Shown here: one piece after another, positions 1 through 13,926 of the stretch | How the letters are laid out: every line of letters starts with the position of its first letter | Position numbering within the stretch: position 1 is the first letter of the stretch | Assembly (NCBI RefSeq): GCF_018139145.2 | Contig: NC_059481.1 | Span: 7,118,368-7,182,367 of the forward strand | Direction of reading: 5' to 3' | DNA length: 64,000 bases | DNA from: Gymnogyps californianus | Taxonomy: Eukaryota; Chordata; Aves; Accipitriformes; Cathartidae | The notes under the pieces: generated by a model | The model's database searches: none | Told to the model about the DNA's origin: nothing | The model's input: the letters and a program-made list of their open reading frames with translations, nothing else | Program-made: the position numbers and the translations under genes

Positions 1-676
1 CTGTTCAAAACATTTCTTTTGAGTTTCTGGCAGTTTCTATGAGATTACACCAAAAGCCTTTTCCTAATTCTTTCATCACTGATCACACTTGCGATTTGCA
101 GCTTCCAAACCCAAACCTGCATTTACTCTTTATAAAGTAACCTAGCTAGCCCAGGTACCACCACATTATACTATTTAACAAAGGAAGTGTATTTAAGACT
201 TGGAGAAGACTGCCAAACATCTTGCTAATCACAAACATCATCTCAATAGTGCTTTTTCTGTGGCTTGATTTCATTTTTATTTAGGACATTATTTTTATAC
301 CCTTAGCAAAGCTGTGTCATTTGGAGGTCAGACTTTTATCCCTGTTGGTGCAGAAGGAGATAATTCTATTGGCAGAAGACAATTCTGACCTCTAAAGAAT
401 CCCATCCTTTTCATCATACACTGTAAGGACAAACTTTATGACTGTGATGTTTCTTGCCTTCCTCATATAATTAAACTAGGACCATTATTAAGATCAATTA
501 CAAGTTTAATGCTTTCTGGGTTTGGTTTTTTTTCCCTATGGTGAATGCACAACCAGTTGAAAAACTATACATGAAAAATATTTAACCATTTTTTACTATC
601 AAACAGTCAAGTATTATCACGTAGGATTCTGCAGACTTTTCTCTGATCAACAATTTCAATGAAGGAGCTAAATGAT

Positions 677-1263
677 TACCGTGGTTTAACCTCAGCCAGC
701 AACTAAGCAGCACGCAGCTGCTCCCCCCTCCCAGTGGGATGGGGAGGAGGATCGGGAAAGTAAGTAAAACTCATGGGTTGAGATAAGAACAGTTTAATAA
801 CTAAAGTAAAATAAAATATAATACTAAATAATAATAAAATAATAATAGTAATGAAAAGGAATATAACAAAAAAAGAAAGAAAGAAAACCCAAGAAAATAC
901 AAGTGATGCACAATGCAATTGCTCACCACCCGCTGACCGATGCCCAGTTAGTTCCCGAGCAGTGATCTGCCCCTCCCAGCCAACTCCCCCCTGTTTATAT
1001 ACTGGGCATGATGTTCTATGGTATGGAATATCCCTTTGGCTAGTTCGGGTCAGCTGTCCTGGCTATGCTCCCTCCCAGCTTCTTGCACACCTGCTTGCTG
1101 GCAGAGCATGGGAAACTGAAATATCCTTAATTTAGGATAAGCGCTAATTAGCAACAGCTAAAACATCAATCAGTGTGTTATCAACATTATTCTCACACTA
1201 AATCCAAAACACAGCACTGTACCAGCTACTAAGAAGAAAATTATCCCAGCCTAAACCAGGACA
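677..1263 (-). mobile_element. Solo LTR of an avian ERVL-like endogenous retrovirus, copy 1
   Basis: This 587-bp element aligns by eye along its whole length with the copies at 11000-11614 and 47639-48223. Read on the minus strand it begins TGTCCTGGTTTAGGCTGGGA and ends in the shared GGTTAAACCACGG block. Its last bases have diverged from the GACA terminus seen, with one variant, in the others. Likely U3 comes first, then a TATA box (plus 994-1001), then an ATTAAA poly(A) signal (plus 793-798). The flanks ATGAT (672-676) and ATGGT (1264-1268) fit a 5-bp target duplication with one mutation. No gag, pol or env sequence is attached, so this is a solo LTR. The 5-bp duplication favours class III (ERVL-like); the exact family name is not certain. 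Confidence 0.88.
994..1001 (-). promoter_or_regulatory. LTR TATA box, copy 1
   Basis: TATATAAA on the minus strand, preceded by CATGCCCAG. The box and its flanks are the same in all three LTR copies. It sits about 260 bp from the U3 end, a normal place for an LTR core promoter. Whether it is active cannot be told from sequence. Confidence 0.6.
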
Positions 1264-1693
1264 ATGGTCAAAAAAAGAGCAATGGAAAAGATCATAGGTC
1301 TACAGAACATGACGGAAAGACTGCAGGTGTTTAATTTATTGATAGAAGGGACACCTGGTAGCTGCCTTCAAACACACAGAAGGTTACTGTGAGCTAGGAA
1401 TCCCAGGCAACCTGACAAAAGCATCAATGCGCAGCTCCTGGCTTCTCAACACAGGAATTGGAGACCATTACTTTCATAGACAGAAAAGTTACTGTCAAAA
1501 CCCTGATATTCTTAGCTCATCAAGAGTAAGCATTTTCTGGCTCTAAGTTTTTTCCTGAACAATTAACCTCCAATTTATAGAAAAAAAAAAAAAAACAAAA
1601 CAACAAAACCATGGGCAGTCCACTCTGGAAAGATCAGCTGTCAGCTTACCCTGTTCTAGTTTGTTCCAACATCATGTTCTAGAAATCCCCACT

Positions 1694-1820
1694 ATATATA
1701 TATAAAAAAAAACAAACCAAAAAACAAAACCCAACCAACCTAAAAAACCAAAACCCAACCAAACCAAAAAAACCAACCAAAAAAACAAAACCAAAAACCA
1801 AACCAACAAAAAAAACGCCA
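1694..1820. repeat. A/C-rich simple repeat, AAACC-like
   Basis: A short TA run followed by about 110 bases made only of A and C units such as AAACC, AACC and AAAAAACC, irregularly repeated. It is low-complexity DNA; an open frame rich in Phe and Trp on the other strand is a product of this composition. Confidence 0.85.
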
Positions 1821-4474
1821 AAGACAACAAAAACAGTAAAGAACTGTACAAAAATTCTTTTTAAATTTAAGAGTTACTTCTATATGTTTGCAATTCCACA
1901 GGATTATAAACCATGAAGCCATACATCTATTAATGCTACTATTATAATCCTAGATTTCAATGATAATATTCCTTGCATTATCTGTTAATACATTCCCTAA
2001 AGCCTTGCGCTACAGATCACTGGGTCAGTGAAACAACTGAATTCACTGTCTCTGCAACATGTTATAGTTATTTTTAAAAGATATTGGCAGGTTAGCCTAG
2101 AAAAAGTTTTAATTTCTCAGGCAAAGAAGGGCAAGAACTCATCACTACTATGATTATTACAGTTCTCAGCACGTTTGTACAACCTTGTTATCCAATGGTA
2201 CAGCATATTTATAGCTTACCAAAATAACAGATCATCACTTGTCAGATGTTGACATACAGAAGGAACAGATAGCACATTTCTTAAGAAAGTACTTTTGGGA
2301 TTGAGGAGGTGTGAATCCTGTCTGAGAACATACTATTTGCTTATCCTCATCTTCCCACTCCTCAGGCATTTCAAATGGCAGTTGGGGGAGCAAACATTTC
2401 TCCCAGTTAAGTGATAAGCATTCTTTAACAGACACCAAATACACTGATTTTTATACTAAAAATACATTTTCTTGCCTTACACTGAAGTTATCAAAAAGTT
2501 AGTGCCTGCTTCTGAGAAATCCAGTAAACCACACTTCATCCAACTATAACTTTACGTTCTAAAATAGCTACATGAGGTACCTTTTTTCATGCTAGAGACC
2601 CCACCTTTTCTAATATACAAGCCTACCTTTTCTTTTTCAGCCTATTTCTTGGTAGTTTAATTGGAAAAGAATGGAATTCTTTTTTGCAAATCTATGTTTG
2701 TAAAATTATAAAATCACTTTTCATCTTCTTCAGGCTGATCCCCTCAAAAAGTATTTTTTACTTCATCCAAAGTACCATTATATGTATTTATACCATCAAA
2801 CCTCTCATTTCCACAAGAGCCTACTGATTAATATAATCACTGTGCATTATTGTTAATCTGCAGGCTCCTTGTGGGCATCTAACAAATAATTACACTGACT
2901 ATTGAATTTTCTGCTTTCAGAAAACAGAACACTTCACAAAGCATCATATTATTTTTAAGTATAAGCTTTTTACATCCTATTCACCTTTAGCATTTTCTAT
3001 GGTCTATGCTGTTAGTCAGAACTTCACATCCTCCTGCTTTGTTTCATCCTGTAGGACTGCCTATAAGGTAGGACTTAATATAACTCTAAAACACAGAGCC
3101 TATCTCTGGTTGCTCTTAAATAATAACAAGGGAAACAGATGCATGGTTGAATGTCTACTTTCTAACAGGTAACACTATAAGACTCACTTCTGCAGCAGCT
3201 GGTGACTCGTGAGACGTTGCTTATATTTTTGCCTGCTTTCATCAGATGACACCTTGCTTAAAGATTTAACTTATTGGCTGAATGATTGAAACAGGTCACA
3301 GTTTCAGTGTTGTATTCTATAATGTTTTACCCAAAATCTTTTTGCAAAAATATACTCCTAACATTGTTCCTGTTTGCCTTCTTAAACTCTACAGAAGAAT
3401 TACGTCAATAACAGTCTAAATTATCTGTCTGAAATACTTGATCCTGAAGCACTTACACTGCAGGGGTAAAAATTTCTTGGTTGTAACATCTTTGATGTTA
3501 TATGGTTAACATACTGAAGCAAGATACCAGAAGTATTTCTAGACCTTTCTGAATTAGGGAAATATTGCTTAAAATATTGCTCTAATTTCTAAATGAGCTA
3601 GTTTTCAAGAATTTGGGCTACAGCCTGCTACTACCTTTTACTAGAGCATTCAGTTTGGCATCAGATTCTTTTTCCTGATTAAGTCAATTGCAGTAGATAC
3701 AAGGAAATACATTGTTTGGGGACTGTCATACGGTTCCTAAATATACCTAACCATAAACAAAAATCGAATTAATTCTTATCTTCCAGGAGCTCTAGAGTTA
3801 AGTGCATGTAGACTTATTTTTATATGGGAAAGACTCATTTTTCACAGACCTAGCTCGTTTCATTGACGTTATATAAATCATAACAGACATGGATGAAGGG
3901 AAGAAATTTTCAGAATACCAAAAAATAACCACGCTCCAAAAATAAAAAAATTGTTTGTTCCAGAAACATTAAAGATTGAAAAGTAACCCTGACTCTCAAA
4001 CTGACTCCTCTTTTGTCCATTACTTCTTATCTTCTCTATTTTTCAAAATAGGTTAATTAACCAGATAATGCAAGATAATTACTTCTGTAGTTTTGGAACT
4101 AAAACAGGCGATTCAGACAAAACCTCAAGTTAACCCCAAACAATTCATACTGTAAGGCAAGCTTTTAAACTGTTAGGACACAAGAAGGAACTGTCAAGCG
4201 GAAGGACATCTACAGTTTGTCTAGTGATGAATTATAGTTCCACAAGCAAAAAGCGTACTGCTTCAGAGGAAGGTTCAACGTCAGAAATAGAAAATGGTTT
4301 TGCTTCCTTCTACTTTCCTTCCAATTATTTTAGATTCACAAACCAATGAAGGATATGATTGAACACTTCAGACAATCCTCATCTAGAACTGACAGGTATT
4401 GTCACTGGGGATGACTTTTCTTAATAGCTGGTTTGACATTCAGGCTTTCAGACATTCAATTCACAGTAAGTTAG

Positions 4475-4526
4475 GTTAAGGAAGATAAGCACATGGTCTA
4501 TGTTAAGGAAGATGAGCACATGGCCT
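4475..4526. repeat. Tandem duplication, 27-bp unit, two copies
   Basis: The unit beginning GTTAAGGAAGATAAGCACAT (copy 1 from 4475) is followed at once by GTTAAGGAAGATGAGCACAT (copy 2 from 4502). There is one A/G difference in the first 20 bases. This looks like a local replication-slippage duplication in the intron. Confidence 0.8.
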
Positions 4527-7500
4527 CTGGTGGACAGCAAAATGCCATGCTGATGTTGGTTATACTTATTATCTGTATAACCCTTTATTGTTTGCACTGT
4601 CATTATTGCTTTTACAGTAAAGGTTCCTTTCCACTCAAAGGGCAAATATTATGTACCAACAGAAATTAGTCTGTCAAATCACAGTGTGTTTTTTAAAAGC
4701 TCAAAGGAAAAGCTGCATTGACTATTTATACTACTTAGTTAGCTAAGAAAATATTTACTGAATCAACATGAACTTCAGAAGCAGATACTAATGCTTTAGT
4801 ATTGTTGCTAGTTACTGCATACTGTAATAATATTTCACAGGATCTCAAAGTATGGTCTTATGGTGAAGCTTTATTTCAAATCTATGACCTGATTTCATGA
4901 GGAAGGAAGGGAAATTTTTAAGGGGAGGAAAGGAAGTAATTCTTAAATGACTTCCTAAATTCTTTAGGCCCAGAATAATCCTTGTTACACAAGTATAAAT
5001 AGGACAAGAGGTATGTCTTTCAAGAACTTTTTAAAAAGCCTAACGTCTCCTCTTCTACCACAACAAGCATGAAGAATTGGGTGTACGAAGGACTTAAGCA
5101 TATATATTAAATCCGACTCCTACCTACCACAGCAACATTACTAATGTCTTTCTGAAAGGACAACCATTGCTGGTACAATTCCTACCTTCATGCATAAAAG
5201 GCAACATGGAAAAGCTGTGAACATTTTGCCCAATCTGTACAATGCTATCAGGGAGAGAAAGTGCACCTGCCACCCCATCTGTCCTCTCTTCACTATTCTC
5301 TCTCTGTAGCATGCAGCAGGTTCTGTGGTAGAAGTGTCAGAGATGCATCAGAGACATCCTGTGATCCAGCTGTAAGAGATTCCTACATGTACAGACACAG
5401 TGATAATGTGGACTCAAGGGCACAAGCTTGTTATTTTATGTGCATTTTTTCTTTCTTTCTTTCTTTTTTCTTTCCTCATTTGTGTTTTGTGGCTTGCTTT
5501 GTTCTGGTTTTAATATGTTATTTTAAGTATGAAAATTATTTATACCACTCAGGTGTATTTAAATAAACCTCCATTCCCTAAGTCAACTTTTTTCAAGTAT
5601 CCTTTATAACCAAATATTTGCAACTAAAACTCTGAGAAATATTCTTCTTTGATGCCTCCTTTTGCTCTTTACATGTAATGAAAATGTATGTCAGATGAAA
5701 TTCTATTCTGTTTAAAACTACTGCAAAACAAAAAAATCAAATCTAACACATCTTGAATTAACATTGCTCTTTCAGAAAGCAACTGTAAAGGCAGAAAGGA
5801 GTACAAAGGCATCCATTTGGTTTAAAAGATAGGCTGATCAATACACTTTCCTGATTATTACCATCTGCAATAGATACAATAACCTTTCAGAAACAAAACA
5901 TGTACTTCTCAGCTGCCAACATGTCTGTATAAGCAAGTAAGAGGAAGCTCAACTACTCTTCATCTGGAGATCCCATACTTTCATTAGGAGTTTTCCAAAT
6001 ATATTTTTTAATTTAAGATCACAAACACCAAACTGAAACTTCCTACAAGAATGTGTAAGCAGTCTTTCCACCCCCAGGAAAATTTCTATTGAAGGGGCAA
6101 AATGTAAAGAGTCAAGACAGTAGCTTGGTAGCCCAGATCGCTTGGGACACGTAAAACAGATTGAGTTCCCTTCACACTGACACAAACGCAGGACTTGAGC
6201 CTTTGCCTCCTTCACCCTTCATGACACATGAACACTACACTCCTAGCTGTACAGAAATACTGCAGCATTTCATTTTTTTAGTCTGATTTTTCACAAGTTT
6301 TCAAAAGGTTTTGGATTTAGCCTCTGGAAAGATAAAATTTGTTTGAACAATAGCTACTTTCAATATACGACAAAACCACTTCCTACCAATGTTATTTTCA
6401 GAATAACATAGCAGTCAGTATGCTAGCCTCATGTTCACAGCACTATTTTAAGGAGTGTGTCTTAGAAAGCTCTTGACGATTGTTTACAGAGTCAGAAATT
6501 TAAAACCTCCTATTTTAGTACCATTGATCAACAAATGCTTTCACTGCTATAACAAAAGAATACCATTCAGTTTAACTTTTCTGCTAGAACCACAATCACT
6601 AGAATGCGTAATAGTGAGATAATTACTTGTGTTTACTATTGATAAATGACATTGTCCATTGACTCTTTACTACGAATGCTGAAATAATACTTTTTGGTTT
6701 GATTTTTTTTTTTAATTAAAGAGTAGTCTTACTTTTCTGTAGCAGGCCAAAAATCTACCATGAATCTTAAAAACAGCTGCATTCACAATTTCCACCTAGA
6801 TGAAAACAAGTTTCTTCTCTGAAGAGTGAATGTAAAAGTGACATTATAAAGCTACATATTTATTATCTCTCAGTGCCTCTGGACTAAGTGTGTTCAGCTT
6901 AAAAAACCCTGTTTTTATCTCGCCTGGCACTGAAGGCTTATCTAAAATCTTCCGATTAAGCCGTGCTCTTTCCTGCTACAAACAGGAGCAAAAACAATCT
7001 CATAAGTAAATTATATCCCTCACATGAAAATAATTTTGCTGAGATGGACTCTTTATATGTAACAGGAACAACAAAACTGTATAGTTATCAATGAGGACAT
7101 TATTTGCTTGTTCTGCAGAACATAAATTACTCATGATAATGGCATCTATAAAGGAAGAAAGTTCATATTCAAAACTGAAAGCAAGCTTGCAAAGTTAGCA
7201 ACTCTTCAAAAATCAGACACAAAAGTTTAAACTTGTAATGCTGTTTCAACTATCCATGTTTGAATCAAGCTGTTGTAAAGATCAGAAATCCAAAAGTTAC
7301 ATTCAGTTTGCCTCCTCCAAACAAAAAGTACATATTCTTCAAAGTGCTTACATTTTCTCATTTTTATCTGGATACCATAACAATAACAAGCAAGTCTACA
7401 CTTGTTAGAATATTGTAAAATTATTCCTTTTTTTTTAATCACACTCTATCTGAAAACAATCTCTCATTGTAAGTGATGCAGCAGTAATTCAGAGAAGTAT

Positions 7501-10500
7501 TTCTCATTTACTGCAACTCAGCTCAAAAGTACTCAAAATACTCAAGATACTCAAAAGTAACACACACAGAGCATTGGCATCTCATCCTCAGAACTGGCTA
7601 TTTCACTCTGCAGACCTGTATCAAATTACTAATGCAGATGTAACCACTATGGAGTAAAATTCTGCCTAGTAAAAAGGATTACTAGTAATTTGTAGGGAGT
7701 TCACATCCTCTGCACAATACAGGAGTTTTCAGACTGGCCTTACAAGTTCTACCTGAATTAGCAAAGAGTAAATGGAACAGGAGCAAATCTGCTTGCAAAA
7801 GAATTGATTCTTAAGAAGACAGCATCCACACTACTTCAGACAAGCTCCAGTCTGGTCCCTAAACTTAATACCTACTAGCAGTCAGACTGCATTTTCTATG
7901 CTCTTAAAGCACATCTTTTGCTTTCATTTTACCCCCCATGAATCAAGTTTGTGTGCTGTGAGAATGCTCCACAATGTGAATGAACAGTGAGTGGGAGCAC
8001 GTTCGCGATTAGAACTAAAACACTGATATGGACGCATCCACAGACTACCAAAAATGACAATGATAAATTATATTGGGGAGAGGACTGAAGTTTCAAACAG
8101 CATGAGCAAGTACTTTTAAAGGAATTATGAACACACTGTTCTTACAAATCCAGACTGTAGCCTCTAGTTATGGGACAGACACCGTGATTCTGTGACTTCG
8201 CCAAGGAGGGAAGGCTTAGCTTTGGTGCATTTTGATCTTAAAATATTGCCTGCACGTAAGTTACGATGCTCTAAATGTGTAAATACTTCTCAATTATAAA
8301 TTCCACAGCTTTGTCACATTTGCATAGTATTCCTTTAAAGCAGTGTGGTTACTCCCATAGAGAAGAGGCAATGACTACACCATATTCTGCTTCTAGAAGA
8401 GTATCGTTCTTTAAATATGCCACTGAAATAGTTATACTCCTGTAGGTTACATATTTTCAGGCAGTTCACACCTTACAGAGTCCCGTTATCTGTTCTGCCC
8501 TTCGATTCCAGAAGGCACAGGAGTGAGCAGAAAAATGAATTGTGAAAGAATAGCCAATTAAGCCTGGTAATTCACAACTCATTCCTTCAATAAGTTGCAA
8601 CATACAACTAAAATGGAGGTGTAACAAGTTCAGCAGCTGCTAATGACTGGATAATTGACCTTTGAAATTCCCATTTCAATTAAGCTACTTATCTATTCCT
8701 CAGTTTCTCAGTAGACTGTAACTGTTCCACACAGCTAGTTGTTATAAGTTCCAGGGCAGTATTTACTGTCTTTACAGCAGATGCTCTTACATTTCCAGCA
8801 TAAAAGAACATCTAGAAAGGACAACCAGAATTCAGGAAAAATATTTCATTCCTAAGGAGACTGAGATGTATACCCATTTTTCTACCACAAATTAAAAAAT
8901 AAAAAATAAAACCATCTCTTATGCTGACAACAGTAAGAGACCTACACAAAATGTAGTCTTTTTATTCTGCAGTCTGGCTGCCTACAGAAAAATAAAGACT
9001 TCAGAACACAGGCAATTTATAATAATACAGGATTAAAAAAAAAAAAATTGATGCTATTTCTTCCCTACAGATTGGACATCTCCCCCCCCATATCATAATG
9101 GGGCATCTTTGCTTTCTTCAACTATTCCTTCCTGTAACACACAAAGTTTTAAAATCAATTTGCATCATCAAGTGCTTCTCAAACCCATAAGGCTTAGGCA
9201 ACAGAATATACTCAGAAGCAATAAAAGCTGATTTGTTTCATGAAACAAATAATGCTGGCTTCCATGAGCCTGCTATTTTCCAGTGCACTGAAGACAAGAA
9301 ATTCCAAGGTTACACTTGGTCCCAAATCCTCAGGAAGTTACGAATAGCCATTTTACCATGTATAGTTCAAAGAATAAAAAAGGAACACTGTCTTCTTTCT
9401 AATTGTTCCTCTTTCCAGCTGTCTAATTTGCTATCATTCCATCTGGATATGGAAACAACATTTTCACCCATGAATCCACTGTTCCAAAGCCCTACCTTAC
9501 CATGGACTCCAGAAAGTACAGAGAATGTACCCAAGGCTTCTTACTCCTTATGATTATATGATGCATATGATCTCTTCTTGTACACCAACAATACAGGTTT
9601 TAACTGGCATCTAATAACAGGTTATAACAGCCTTGTTCTATTTTTTTTGTCTGCCACATAATACTGTCATGATGTACAGATCAAGAATGCTAAGAAAATT
9701 AATAATGATCAATTACCTAGACAAGACACGTTGCAATCTTCGTGAATTTTATGAAGGCAAGAGGCAAGCCTATGCAGGTGACCGATAATTTTTTACTAAT
9801 GCTGTGTACCAGCAACATACATGCCTAGCAGGCTTCCTGAGACACAAAGTTCCAGATAGTTGACTTCCTTCCACAGCTTGCTCACATTTCAAAGCCCTGA
9901 CAAACTTGCAAAGGAAAGGAAAAGCATGCCTAAGGTGTTAGTAAATCCAACCCATGTAGTAAAGTCAGAAAAAACAGGGATGGTGGGCTAACTAAAGGAC
10001 ACAGCAGTAGACAGTCTCAAAGAATCAGAGTTTGTGTAATTCCTTTACAAGTATATATAACTGGAGGTTCCACTGCAGGTAACTAAAACCGTTATTGCAT
10101 ATTGCAGTTCTTAAGTGAGGAGTTAACAGTGATCAGTCAAACATAATAGTACTACTTTCTCAAATTTATCATCCAATCTAGCTGCTCTTATTTTGTGACT
10201 ATCACACTGGCTAAAACCTACCATGAATTGTTAGCCAGATCTAGTAGTCACTCATTTATTGGAAAGGAGACTGTGAATAGGCAAAAGACAGGTTAACAAA
10301 TCACTTGTAGGATTTCTGAGGTGACCCATTTCCTGGTCTTCTAAGTTTCATCAACCTGAAGCAAGAAACATTGAGATAACTGTTCTAGTGTGTGGGGTGC
10401 ATCATCTTTAAGGAATGACATAAGATCTTCAACAGCCACATAAGGAAATAAATTTCATTTGCCCCCTGGATCCAACCCTATTTGATAATCTGCATCAGAG

Positions 10501-10999
10501 GTCTGATAAGTCTCCCGAAAACTTTTTCAGTGCAGAAATTTACCTACTCAATTCCCAAAACAGCAATACGAACTACTTCCAAAAGAAGCCTGAAACAATT
10601 TGAATATTTACAGATACAGAACATTGTCTGAACCAGTAGCAAACTTCACAGAATGACAAATTGTCCATAATAAACTAATCATCATGGTCATGGAGTCCAC
10701 AGATTTGAAATCTACCATTAGAACAATCATTTACAGAGAAGGGATCTGGTCAGATAATCTTACCCAGACAGCTAATGGCCTTTCTGTAGTTACAACAGAT
10801 GTTCAGGAACATTTCTGATGATTTATGCAAATTCTAGAAAAATTGAGTTTCAGCTAAGAAAGTTGTAGGTTAAGTACTCAAGTTGTGATAACCAGGGGTA
10901 CTCAAAACAAGCAACTCATACTATATACTCTCATAGAGAAGCATGTGGCACACTCAGAGTTGTGATGGACATTTTGATCAAAACTACTTGATATCCATG

Positions 11000-11614
11000 T
11001 GTTGTGGTTTAACCCCAGCCAGCAACTAAGCACCATGCAGCCACTTCCTCACTCCCCTCCTGCTCCCAGTGGGATGGGGAGGAGAATCGAGGAAAAAAGG
11101 TAAAACTCGTGGGTTGAGATAAGAACAGTCTAATAACCAAAGTAAAATACAATACTAACAATAATAATAATAATGAAATATAATAATAATAATTGTAATG
11201 AAAAGGAATAGAACAACAACAACAAAAAAAAAGAGTGAAAAAAAGGGAAAGAAAAAAAACCAGTGATACACAATGTGACTGCTCACCACCCGCTGACCGA
11301 TGCCCCAGCAGTGATCCGCCCCTCCCAGCCAACTCCCCCCTGTTTATATACTGGGCATGATGTTCTACGGTATGGAATACCCCTTTGGCTAGCTCGGGTC
11401 AGCTGTCCTGGCTCTGCTCCCTCCCAGCTTCTTGTACACCTGCTTGCTGGCAGAGCATGGGAAACTGAAATATCCTTAACTTAGGATAAGCGCTACTTAG
11501 CAACAACTAAAACCTCAGAGTGTTATCAACAGTATTCTCACACTAAATCCAAAACACAGCACTGCACCAACTACTAAGAAGAGAGTTAACTCTGTCCCAG
11601 CCGAAACCAGGACA
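11000..11614 (-). mobile_element. Solo LTR of an avian ERVL-like endogenous retrovirus, copy 2
   Basis: This 615-bp LTR is in the same orientation as the other two copies. On the minus strand it starts TGTCCTGGTTTCGGCTGGGA and ends CCACAACA, giving TG...CA ends. The flanking CCATG at 10995-10999 and 11615-11619 is an exact 5-bp target-site duplication. The two together fix both boundaries. A TATA box lies at plus 11343-11350. The poly(A) signal position reads ATTAGA rather than the ATTAAA of copies 1 and 3. An internal AAT/CAA microsatellite (about 11155-11230) is longer than in the other copies. No internal retroviral genes remain. ERVL-like placement is inferred from the 5-bp duplication. 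Confidence 0.93.
11343..11350 (-). promoter_or_regulatory. LTR TATA box, copy 2
   Basis: TATATAAA on the minus strand, about 265 bp from the U3 terminus of this LTR and in the same context as in copies 1 and 3. Confidence 0.6.
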
Positions 11615-13700
11615 CCATGCTAGAGTTTCATTTATACATACAGCAGGCAGACAAGAAAGCTACCATTTAAGTCCTAGATATGAGATGATCAGCTCCGAGA
11701 CAAATAAATGATGTGTTAGCAGACTTTACAAGTTCAGTATATACAATATATATCACTCAATAATAGCAGTAAGTTTACTTTCTCTCAAACAGCTTAGCTC
11801 TACTCTCACAATAACAGACTCTGTTGGCAGCAGGCTTTTCATGCAAACTAAAGCTCATTCCTCTGAGCTACAAATACTATCACTCTAGTACCTCCTTTAT
11901 TTCACCTGACTATCCACAAGCAATAATGGAAAAGCCCAAAAGGAAAACAAAAAGGGGAAAGGAGGAAGGAAAAAGAATCTGTACCTGAAATGGAGGAGAA
12001 GAGATAAACACTCACAACCGCTAACAAATCATCTTTCTTGTAATCTCCCCTTCACTTCCACAATGACTCTGCATAGGAACATACTAAAACAACCTGCTGC
12101 ACATGAGGAACAGTCAGGGTCACAGACTGGTAGAAGCTTTTGAAAGTTAACTCCTTTATGCATCATCTGAGGGATTTAAACCTGTTTTGTACAATGTCAT
12201 TGAAGAATACAGAAAAGGCTCTACGCTCTGCTTTCTCAGTTAATAATGCAGACAAGTATATAATGTATTTCACATTTTCCATGAGAGAGAAGTTGGGTCT
12301 GAATTCACCTTGACAATCTCCCTATATATCTCTTTCCCTTTTCAAAGAACACAAAAAAAGTACGTACGTCACAAACTTGGAAGACATACTATATGAAAGC
12401 TGCTTTTAAACCAGAGGACTTCATCTGTTTTGAACATGGGATATGGATGAAAAGAGGTAGAATTGAGAAGAAACTTAATAAAAAGGAGAGGCAGCAGAAG
12501 ATCTTCCAGCAACACGCTCTACACAAGAATACAACTGTTGTCAAATAACTATATATAAAAGAAGAGATAGCTTGTACTTTGCTCTATGTTCTTTTAAGAT
12601 TTCTAGTGCCAAGGTAGGATTTTAGAAACCTGGGTAATCTTATGATTTAACTTACAATTTCATTAATGCTTTCTTATGCTAGAGATAACTCTAGTCTCTG
12701 AGGCTGATAATTTTCTCAGAATGCTGTCTGGGATCAAGTCATGGTGGGGATAAATATCTGATTGCCAACTTCTAAATAATTTCAAGAAATGACTGCAGAG
12801 AGTAAGATTTGCTTTTGTAGTCACGCTAACATAGTTCTATGAGGCCTGTGGTTCGCTAGTGTCCTAACACTGATACAGTAACCATAAACATTAAGCGCGC
12901 TTAGCTGAAGCATTACAATCAATCTGAGCATGTACAAAGCCTGTAAAATACTAATCAGTGTATGTTTTAGATTCTAAAGGGCAAAGAATGAAGAAATATT
13001 TTCTCATATTCAAGCAACTATGGACCTACAGGAGAGACAAAGAACCTTGTCACTGCTTACACTTTTGGGAAAAGTTTCAGTGATCTACCGGAACAGACTA
13101 ATTTTGAGACCTATTCTTCCATGATCAAAATTAGGCTAATATTCAGTTCTTCACGTTCTTAAAAGGATCAAAGACACTTATGTTCATCTACCTTATACGA
13201 AAAAGCATATACTTTTACCCAACTGAGAGAATGTGAAGATGACATTGCCATTCTCCTGAATGAAAGACTGCCATGGGAACAAACTGCCTAGCATTTCACC
13301 ACAGTTTGTAAGATCTTGCCAATGATTTCTGCCTATGCAGAGAATAAACCAGTGCCTGCCCATCTAACCCCCAAATTCTCTTGCGCTCAGTGTGAGGTTG
13401 GCTCTCATTAATTACCTTAAAATATCTTAATATAAAATATATGAAAATATTTTTTCTCTTCCTAATATGATGCTATAAAAGATAAGATAAAGCAAAATGG
13501 TTTAATTTATGGGATGATGCTTAAATAAGCTCTGAATTCTTCAAAGTTTTATGGAAATTATGGTGCCATGTTCTTTAAATAAGCTCTTGCTGGTACAGTC
13601 ACTTGATTTGATTCCAAAAAGAAAGCAAGAAATCAGAACCTTTCCTTGCATTTGATTAGAGAATTTTCTGTGAGGAGTGTAATATGCAGCCCATAGCCCT

Positions 13701-13718
13701 TTTTTTTTTTTTTTTTAA
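13701..13718. repeat. Poly-T run
   Basis: An uninterrupted run of about 18 T on the plus strand within ENTREP2 intron 1. I see no retroposon body next to it. Confidence 0.8.
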
Positions 13719-13908
13719 ATATCAGCTGGAATGTTACACACATGGGAAATTATTTTCAAAAACATTTAAAAGATTCTTAGCAAATTTTTTCAGCCTCCAT
13801 TTTCGTTGACAGGGCGGTTGGTGTCAAAAAAAATGCTGGAAGTACCAATACCAAGACTACTCTGTTTTAGGATGTGCGTTTCTAATGAGTAAAAACTACA
13901 GTATAATC

Positions 13909-13926
13909 ACACACACACACACACAC
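13909..13926. repeat. (CA)9 microsatellite
   Basis: About nine CA units followed by a run of C. A simple repeat with no sign of function. Confidence 0.9.

Noticed and set aside
851..1135. Plus-strand frames in LTR copies 1 and 2 that encode a similar peptide (PSQPTPPCLYTGHDVL)
   Set aside because: The similarity reflects shared LTR DNA, antisense to the LTR. It crosses the TATA box region and is not a conserved gene.
1740..1922. A Trp/Phe-rich minus-strand frame
   Set aside because: It is a translation of the A/C simple repeat.
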